This document shows, one piece after another, positions 57,091 through 64,000 of a DNA stretch of 64,000 bases. The position numbers were made by a program, and so were the translations under genes. The DNA is from Prosopocoilus inquinatus. Taxonomy: Eukaryota > Arthropoda > Insecta > Coleoptera > Lucanidae. The DNA is taken from contig CM069878.1 in NCBI GenBank assembly GCA_036172665.1, positions 20,656,501 through 20,720,500 of the forward strand. The letters run 5' to 3'. Under the pieces are notes generated by a model, which was given only the letters and a program-made list of their open reading frames with translations, had not been told where the DNA came from and searched no databases. Position 1 is the first letter of the stretch. Every line of letters starts with the position of its first letter.

Positions 57091-59142
57091 ATAATCACAT
57101 TTGGTGCAATACTTTTAAGCAGCCTGTATAATGCGGCTACCTGTGTCTATTCAAATAAATGAATTTTTCTAAAAATAAATAGAATCTACCCTGTATTAGC
57201 TAATCATTCAGATAAACAAACACAACTCATTCATCCGAAAACTTAACTTATGAAAAAAGATGGCATATTCCACCTGCATTAAATCATGCACATAAACAGT
57301 AAGAACACAGTAATATTATATTCATGATATATAAAGCCTGATAGCTTAATTAAAATATGCAAAACAAAGAAAACAACTTTATAATAATTGTAGAACTAAT
57401 TATGAACAACCGACATTATAAAACGAATCGAGTTCTTTTAAAAACTTCGTTATCGTCGCGACAAATTCCAATGCATAATTTTTGATCATCGGATATCCTG
57501 CTGACCTACGTGATGACTTTAAAAGTTGCATAACCCAGATTAAGGGCCATCACAAGTGGCTGGTTCTTTAAAATTGCTGCACACCTCGCCGCCGGGTTTA
57601 TCTATAGCAGCATCCGTAGCGTCCCGGAGTCACGGACTCTCCGGTCTGTAGTGGGTTGTGTCGCGCCTGGATTTACTGCAATGCGGACCTCGGCCCGGAA
57701 ACTGGTCTTTTTGCTGTTCGTTCGTTCTGCTGCAGCTGCACGTGCTGCTGCGACTGCTTCATTTATTCTATGGTTCGCTAATGCCATCGCCAGATGAGAA
57801 TCTATATGGACGATCGTGCATGCAGTCCACTTGTGCCGAATATTTAGCAGTTAACTGTTATTCGTAATTAACCTTGCTGTAGAATGAAACTTGAGTGTTG
57901 TAATGTGTTACGCCACTTTTGTTTGCTTTTAATCAGAAATAACCGCGCTAGTTTCGTTTGTTTAGGAAGGATATATTCCATTTCTAAAACCATTTATATC
58001 ACTACAAAATTCCGTAAAAAATATTAACCAGATTCTAACGCAATTCATTTAAATATATTAAAATACTCTTAAAAAATTGGCTATCGCAATTCTAAACAAT
58101 GAAATCGTTTTGTCGTTACTCGGAGATGTAAATAGACCAGTTTGAAGTTACGTCAGTGCTCAATACACCGAAAATATATCAATCTATAACTAAACCAACA
58201 GGAATTTAACGAAGCTAACCAACTGAACCAATACGTATTTAGAGTTTTGTAACTAATCGGGCCGTAGTCAAAACGAGCCAATTAAAGTGTTAATGAAGTT
58301 GTTCTGTTTTACACCAAATGGGCTGGGAACTTGTACTTAAACATTACTAAAAATTTGTTAACCTCTCTGGTGAGAGTACTTTAGCGTTTACTTCATGATG
58401 TGGATGAAATGTTGGGAATGATGTTTTCGATTTGAGACCACGAAAAAGAAAAACACCGATCATCTCGCAAATAAAAGAAATCATTTTTTGTGACTTTACA
58501 TCAGAAAGAGTTTCTTTTGACGCGCACAAGCTAGTCTGAAAGCGACCAATATCCTCAAAATATATAAAGATTGATTCAAATAAATATAAGACGTTCGATT
58601 TTTTTCTTCCTTGCACAGAGAAGAGGAAATACACGGCCCGCACACGCAGATAAATTTCTCCAAGCTCCTCGTCCTCTGCTCCTGAAGTTTCCTTTCTTTT
58701 ACAAACGCGCACGTAAAGAACGAACGTAGGTGTCCACTAGCAGATTGGAAGATGGTATCGTGTGGTCGAGATCGGGCGAACCGAGGGCCTAAGCGGCGGT
58801 CCGTGTGACTTGTGATCGGATTGTGGTAGCGAGGCGCTCGTTATTTAAGATAAACTGACACGAGGTTATTGCAAACCGTCCTAAATCCTCCATCGATTCA
58901 GATTGTCTCCCTAAATTTTGCAAGCGCAATTTCTTTCCCAATTGTGGTTACCAGTTATAAATTAATTTTATTACGGTCTTGCTTCTAATATAAAATTAGT
59001 GGAGCACCTCTTGATTTATCGTTGCGATCCTGTTCATATATTAAATTGCATTTTTATCTATTCTAGAAATTGTTTTTACAAAAGTAGATATACCCGTTCG
59101 TAGACTTTTTGCGTATCGTGCAAATGATCTTGTGTCACTCAT
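57091..59142. other. Noncoding stretch with two GC-richer islands
   Basis: 57540-57800 is GC-richer and has a CAG/CTG-rich stretch containing a CACGTG E-box at about 57738. 58730-58860 is CpG-containing and GC-richer. Either could be promoter or untranslated exon of an unseen host gene. A 121-codon minus frame (58347-58712) has no recognised domain. Confidence 0.35.
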
Positions 59143-59490
59143 GCTCGGTTTCTGAAACGATAAATAACTTTAGGTAAACATAAATTTTTCTTGACAGATA
59201 ACTTTATAAAAAGTATAAATTGTTTACATTGCTATCTATACACTTTACCTACAGATAAAATTTTGAGAAACGTTATGTATCGTTTCAGAAACCGGGCATC
59301 AGATGACTAACTGAAGCCCGGTTTCTGTAATGATACATAGCTTTATGTAGAGATAAACTCAATATAGACTCACAATAGCTTCTAAAAACCGTTTCTCAAA
59401 ATTTTATCCGTAAGCAGTTTATGCTTTTCATAAAGTTATCCGTCAATAAAAATTTATCTTTACAAAAAGTTATTTATAGTTTTAGAAATC
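59143..59490. mobile_element. MITE family M1, two adjacent copies
   Basis: Copy a is about 59143-59309 (TGCTCGGTTTCTGAAACGATA to complement) and copy b about 59326-59487 (AGCCCGGTTTCTGTAATGATA to complement). Both share ATAACTTTATG and GATAAA blocks with 824-1016. Confidence 0.7.
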
Positions 59491-61317
59491 GGACATGAGT
59501 GACTTAAGATCTTTCTTACGCGATACGTCAAATTAACGTATTTACTGGTTCGATTAAAAGAATAATAGGTTGTGTTTACAAATCTCCGAATGGTTTATCA
59601 CTTAGCGACGGAAGGCAGTTAGTAATTAAATATGAAAGTTTACCTATAATCTCCAGGTAACTGAGAGTATTTTATCATTTTCGATAGTGGGATTTTGCGA
59701 TTTTTAATCCTTGTTAGTTGTCGCAAAATTGTCACTTTGACACTGAACCAATTTAAACTCATTTAATTTGGTAGTTACATAAATCGTGCAAAGAACGTAA
59801 TAAGCATCACAAGCTTTAAGGACTACCGGTATCAGGCAATATTGCCTTCGACCAGTACCCTTACCGCTTTTAATGCTTAAGCACAGAGAAAAAATTATTG
59901 TTGATCTAACCACAATAATTGTGATTCTTGTGCCAAGAATTGGGTGTCACATATACGCACAGTTGTTAGATCAACGCATTTCTTGTGGAAATTTGCAAGC
60001 GTTGTTTTGATTACTAATTAAAAGAAACTGACATAATTTGTTAGCATTTCTCCATTGTGGACAGTAACCCAATATTATTCTTGTTGTTTTCATACCATTT
60101 TATGCGTTCACTTACACAAAAGGAAAATTTATTCATATTACATCAACAATAATGTGTTAACGTGGAAGTAACGTATTGAACATAAAATTATGAATACTAT
60201 GTCTCTCATTTTTAATCATAAACAGTTGTTTGTTGTCTAACTAGTTTTTGGGTACAAAATTTAAATAGAAGTTTTCTTTAAGATTTTTATAACTGCACCT
60301 AAATTTTGTTTTCGCACAACACAATATTTGTGTATTGATGAACACCAATATTATAACAATTCTACTTGCGATTAAATTAACATGATTTTTCTCCGCGAAT
60401 ATTTAACTATTGCACTTTGTAGCCAGGGCTATTTTAGTTTTGACGATACAAGAAACGTGAAATTGAGTTTTGTATCATACGACTTATTGCAATCACCTCG
60501 ACGATATGTCAACATACATGTCTACTCTGGGCTTGTTCTCTTGGAAAACAAAACTTTTGTCAGTTGTCAAAGCGGAAGATCGCACAAAACCATGTATGGT
60601 CCTGGGTCGACTGTCCGTAAATGAACGACAAAAGTAACAGAAATATACACCGTTTAAGGTAAACAGAATTGCCTAAAAATGAACGAACAATCGCCTGAGT
60701 TTGCGTACCAAAAAAGATGAGTAAAGCTGATTTAGCCCACAAACCGTACAAATTATACAGGCTGTTTCAAATTCGACTCTCACTTGAAGATCTCGCTTAT
60801 TTGAAAAGACAGACGGTAGACTTAAATTTGGCAAAGTTGCTAAATTGAGCATTAATAATCCGAGAAAAAAATTCTGTGTGTCAATTCTGATTAGAAATAA
60901 TTGTAAAAAAAGAAAAATTATCATTTTCTGATATTGCCTCTATCTTCTTTATTTAAAGAGTTATCAAAAAAATAAAAATACTTTCTTAAGGCACTTTTCC
61001 ATTCTCTATACAGTGGTAAACACTGTTTTTGTATAACACGTTTCGTCAAATTGATACGATCATCAAGTTCATTTTCTCTTATGACGCCCGTATTAAAATT
61101 TAGTGGTAAAAGAATCACAGCACATGTTATAAAAATTCTTTAAAAGAAGGCTAATATAAAAATATTTAATGTAAGATAAGAACAATTCTAATTAAGAGAA
61201 GATAGTTTTGGATTTAAATTGAAAGTAATGTGTTCATTAGACCCTGATTTACTGATTTTTTTTTATTTGCACAACAGAAACATAAAAACAAGAAGAAACG
61301 GTAACAGTTGCGGAAAT
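59491..61317. other. Noncoding stretch
   Basis: 59885-59985 contains a small inverted repeat (TTGATCTAAC and GTTAGATCAA). Short frames near 60.4-61.1 kb show no motif. Confidence 0.4.
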
Positions 61318-61608
61318 AGAAAGGGTTAAAATCTTCGCTTATGTAATTCCATAACGGAAAAGAATTATAAATATCCATTGCGTTGCTTATTAAAGTAATT
61401 AATTTTTCTCAATGTTCAGGTAATTGTTAACAGTTTTCTGCTCACAAAACTGTAAAAATAAATAAAAATTAGAAATTCAGTCAGTACTCCTCCACTAGGT
61501 ATTTTTTTATTTTTGAGCTAGACTTTTGTAGTTGCAGCATTAATTCTCTTACATAATGATGAACTTGCGGTATTAATATGTGAAACTAATTTGATTACAC
61601 CCTGTATA
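61318..61608. repeat. Partial copy of the 41272-42407 element
   Basis: In reverse orientation it shares the CAGGGTGTAATCAAA end, the TGCAACTAC, AGTGGAGGAGTA and TTTTTACAGTTTTGTGA blocks and the CATAAGCGAAGATTTTAACCC stretch with the element inserted in PLE3, but lacks the ~600 bp present at 41400-42010 and the other end. Confidence 0.75.
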
Positions 61609-61609
61609 T

Positions 61610-61938
61610 CACAGATTACTAAACAGATGCAGCTTCGGGCGACACCTTTGATGTTGCGCGGCAAAGTTCCGTAACCTTCAGCCATTGTTTAGGTATTTGA
61701 TAATGTGCTAAGTTGGAAAACTGCGACGTAAAATTAATTTAATGGATTAATGCACCTTTCATCAATTTGCTATTTTGATCAACAAATAAAGGTAATAATG
61801 AAAATACCGTGAAATCATTTGACTAACAGTGCACTGTATGTCGTAATCTCACACTTATCTGATTAATATATCATCAAAAAGATGGCGGCATGAAAAATGG
61901 CGGGAATGCCAGCCTTCGCATATGTGTAGTAATCTGTG
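61610..61938. mobile_element. hAT-like MITE, copy 2
   Basis: Reverse-complement relative of 17060-17380, with CACAGATTACTA ends and the shared centre (ACAATGGCTGAAG-type and CGCGGCAAA blocks). It abuts the end of the previous element. An 8-bp TSD is not evident. Confidence 0.75.
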
Positions 61939-62064
61939 TTTATGTCAAATAAGGAAAAAATAAAAAGAACTGCGATAATCAAGATTTGTCAAATGTAAAT
62001 CTGACACAAAATTTGATATTTTGCCTTCAATCAAATTTGGGTTTGAGTTATTAATTAGATAATT

Positions 62065-62283
62065 TTGTTCGAGAAAATGCCAGGGAAACATTTAAATTCA
62101 CAAGCACAGAAGATTATTTTAAATGTTTTAGACTATTTTGAAAAAGACGGTGGCCCTTTAATATCTACAAACGCTGTACACGAAGTATATTTAAAAAAAT
62201 ACATATTTCACAGAGATTTCAGAGCTTTTCAAATTTCCCTTCAGATAATCTACAACATTAAGCGTCGTAGAACTCAAGTTTAA
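62065..62283 (+). CDS. Short ORF, possible transposase N-terminal remnant
   Basis: 72 codons; the second Met starts MPGKHLNSQAQKIILNVLDY, followed by FEKDGGPL. I associate this kind of opening (KxLNSQA, NVxxYF) with N-termini of TE-derived proteins common in insects, but the rest of the frame (a lysine/phenylalanine-rich tail ending KRRRTQV) does not confirm it. No catalytic domain follows within 1.7 kb. A degraded first exon or chance frame is possible. Confidence 0.35.
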   Translation: MFEKMPGKHLNSQAQKIILNVLDYFEKDGGPLISTNAVHEVYLKKYIFHRDFRAFQISLQIIYNIKRRRTQV

Positions 62284-64000
62284 AATTTTGACCATGTTGA
62301 GTAGTTTGTAAAAATTCGCTAGATGGCAGAACCGTATCGCGGACTGTCATTTTTATCAAATTCCGTAGCCGGTTCTTGTGGGGCTCTTGTTCTATACAGG
62401 CTCTTGTAGTAAACACAAAAACACATTAGCAGAGATAAATAGAGGTAAACAGTACGCAACAAACTGCTTTGAGGTTAGATACTGTATTTTAAATTTTAAT
62501 TATGAATTTAAAACGAAGTTGTCAGCCGTCAAAATTTTAATTTAAAGAGGGTATGTATTGGCGAATAATTTAATTCGTTTCCTAATTTAGTTACATTGCA
62601 GTCAAAATAGAAAGACTTCTCAGAGTTAATTTGTATTGAAGCAAGGAGATTTTAACATAAACATGTCATCGTAAAATTGGTAGCTAACCTGGAATATCCA
62701 CCAATCTAACTGGTATTAAACTGACCGACGTACTGATTAAAATGTACTCAATATAACGAGTAGATATAAACTCACAAACGTACCTATCTAGCAACATCAG
62801 TTATGCATGCAAGTGACACCAAAAGTGCATAAAGTTAAAACACGTAAACGTTACGGCAGCTTGTTTCCTTCAAGTTTGATGACCTTACAAATTAATTCCA
62901 TCGAAGCTGAAAATATCAAGTGTTATGTGAGAGGCACATAACCTTCTGTATATTATTTCTAATTTAATAAACATATTGTTTAATCTGATTACATCCCTTA
63001 TTCCAAGATTACCCTAAGAGAAGCACTTGTCTTCATTTGCATCACAAGTTTGAAAAAGCTGATGATGATGACCAACGCAATGAAAGTTTATTCTACGTTT
63101 CACTCTGGCTCTTTCAAAAAATAAAATGATTTATTAATCTTGAAGAAATTGACAATGAATAGTGAAGCAAATAACGTCTTCGATTCATTTGCACTGGTTG
63201 CAGTCAGAGTATTTGCATCTTGTAATAACACAAGATGAAGATACTCATTGTGCGATCAGTGCAAGAGAACGAAAACATTAGTAGATATTTAAAGTATCAT
63301 TAAATTTTCAGTTAACCAGAATAAACTGCTGTCAAACCGTTCAGTAAATTTGGGTTACAGATGTAGACTTACGATACATACCGTCAATTATGAAATATTG
63401 TTAATTATAGATTTCGGAAAGGCTTCAAGAATGAACCAAAATGCAGGTGTCACAATATTGAAGTAACATTTTGTGTGCTTGATACATTTCCAAGAAAAAT
63501 TTGTAGAAAAATCGTTATTAAGTCAGTGGAAATGAAATCATTCGAAGAACACTGACAGATGATGCTATTCCTCAACTAAATGTATGCTCCTACTAATGCT
63601 AATCTCACATCTGCCCTTTCTTCCACCACTACCAAGCAGATACAAGAAACAAATAATACCAATAGCCTCTGAAAGGTTTGTAAAAATCACAGTAAAACGT
63701 ACTTGCTCGCTATATTAGTAAATATCTTTCTACATCTGTTTGATTGCTTGCTAAATTTGAGAGTCGCTATTTATTCTTTATTTCATATACACCAACCAAA
63801 GTTTGCCATTAATACACACGTAAATACTGAACATACGTCGCCTACAACCGTACCAACAATACGTAATATAACCTACAGGAGTACATTAATGACGTTTAGT
63901 GACAGTCCTTCATACATTGGTGTCATCTAGCGGTAAAATTTAAATCATGTAACTAGGCACTACATTTGACTTCCTCGTTTTGTATGGGGAAGATAGGCAA
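62284..64000. other. Noncoding stretch to window end
   Basis: No gene, RNA gene or clear repeat. A TATACAGGCTC string at 62393-62403 looks like a TA-element end without partner. A 75-codon frame at 63703-63930 has no recognised motif. Confidence 0.4.

Noticed and set aside
58347..58712. 121-codon minus frame as a host exon
   Set aside because: Composition suggests possible biology, but no motif, splice sites or continuation could be identified.
1..64000. tRNA, rRNA or CRISPR features
   Set aside because: No cloverleaf with A/B boxes, no rRNA-like conserved block and no spacer-repeat array was noticed on reading; a tRNAscan or Infernal run would settle this.

Overview
The window looks like AT-rich nuclear DNA from an arthropod, most likely an insect. 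There is no bacterial gene organisation. Open frames are short and mostly spurious, and the recognisable coding matter is transposon-derived: Tc1/mariner-type transposase, Copia gag/pol, and Penelope-like reverse transcriptase with a GIY-YIG nuclease. Many non-autonomous elements end in CAGG...CCTG-type termini flanked by TA. No host protein-coding gene could be supported. The species cannot be named from the sequence.

The most notable content is a family of small hammerhead-ribozyme repeats that fits the published concept of metazoan retrozymes. At 9214-10847 a 312-bp unit is repeated about 3.6 times on the minus strand and then about 1.65 times on the plus strand. Each complete unit folds on paper into a type I hammerhead: stem I of 6-7 bp, core CUGAAGA, 5-bp stem II, GAAA, 2-bp stem III, and the cleavage triplet GUC. 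The whole array is flanked by an identical 12-bp direct repeat. A second copy (27406-27755) has a 13-bp direct repeat. A decayed copy lies at 32645-32785 and a partial one at 1-53. The three internal copies share a head-to-head layout with the same two outward-facing RNA-sense 3' ends; only the right end of the partial copy at 1-53 is visible, and it matches one of them.

Penelope-like elements (PLEs), the usual suspected mobilisers of such repeats, are present in at least four copies (28.2-29.8, 29.8-31.3, 31.9-32.5 and 40.8-45.2 kb). Several carry hammerhead-like motifs of their own (31174, 36002, 40798) and the same head-to-head inversions. Another hammerhead pair sits inside a TA-flanked element at 42.7-45.1 kb.

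Layout: 1-7.5 kb is mostly unannotatable noncoding DNA with a few inverted-repeat elements. A mariner-like transposase relic lies at 7.6-8.0 kb and the retrozyme array at 9.2-10.85 kb. From 10.9 to 19.7 kb there are MITEs, a foldback element packed with TATCGATA boxes (14.73-15.72 kb) and a possible solo LTR. From 19.9 to 23.45 kb lies a decayed Copia element on the minus strand, split by MITEs. From 23.5 to 25.4 kb there is a Tc1-like element inside a hAT-like element. From 25.6 to 36.2 kb a deep nest sits between CAGTGACCGG inverted ends and holds foldbacks, retrozymes and PLEs. From 36.2 to 49.8 kb there are spaced MITEs and a PLE split by two TA-flanked elements. From 49.8 to 55.0 kb there are nested kilobase-scale palindromes. 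From 55.4 to 64.0 kb there are further MITEs and quiet DNA. In two places, mentally removing an insertion restores the reading frame of the older element, which gives firm element boundaries.
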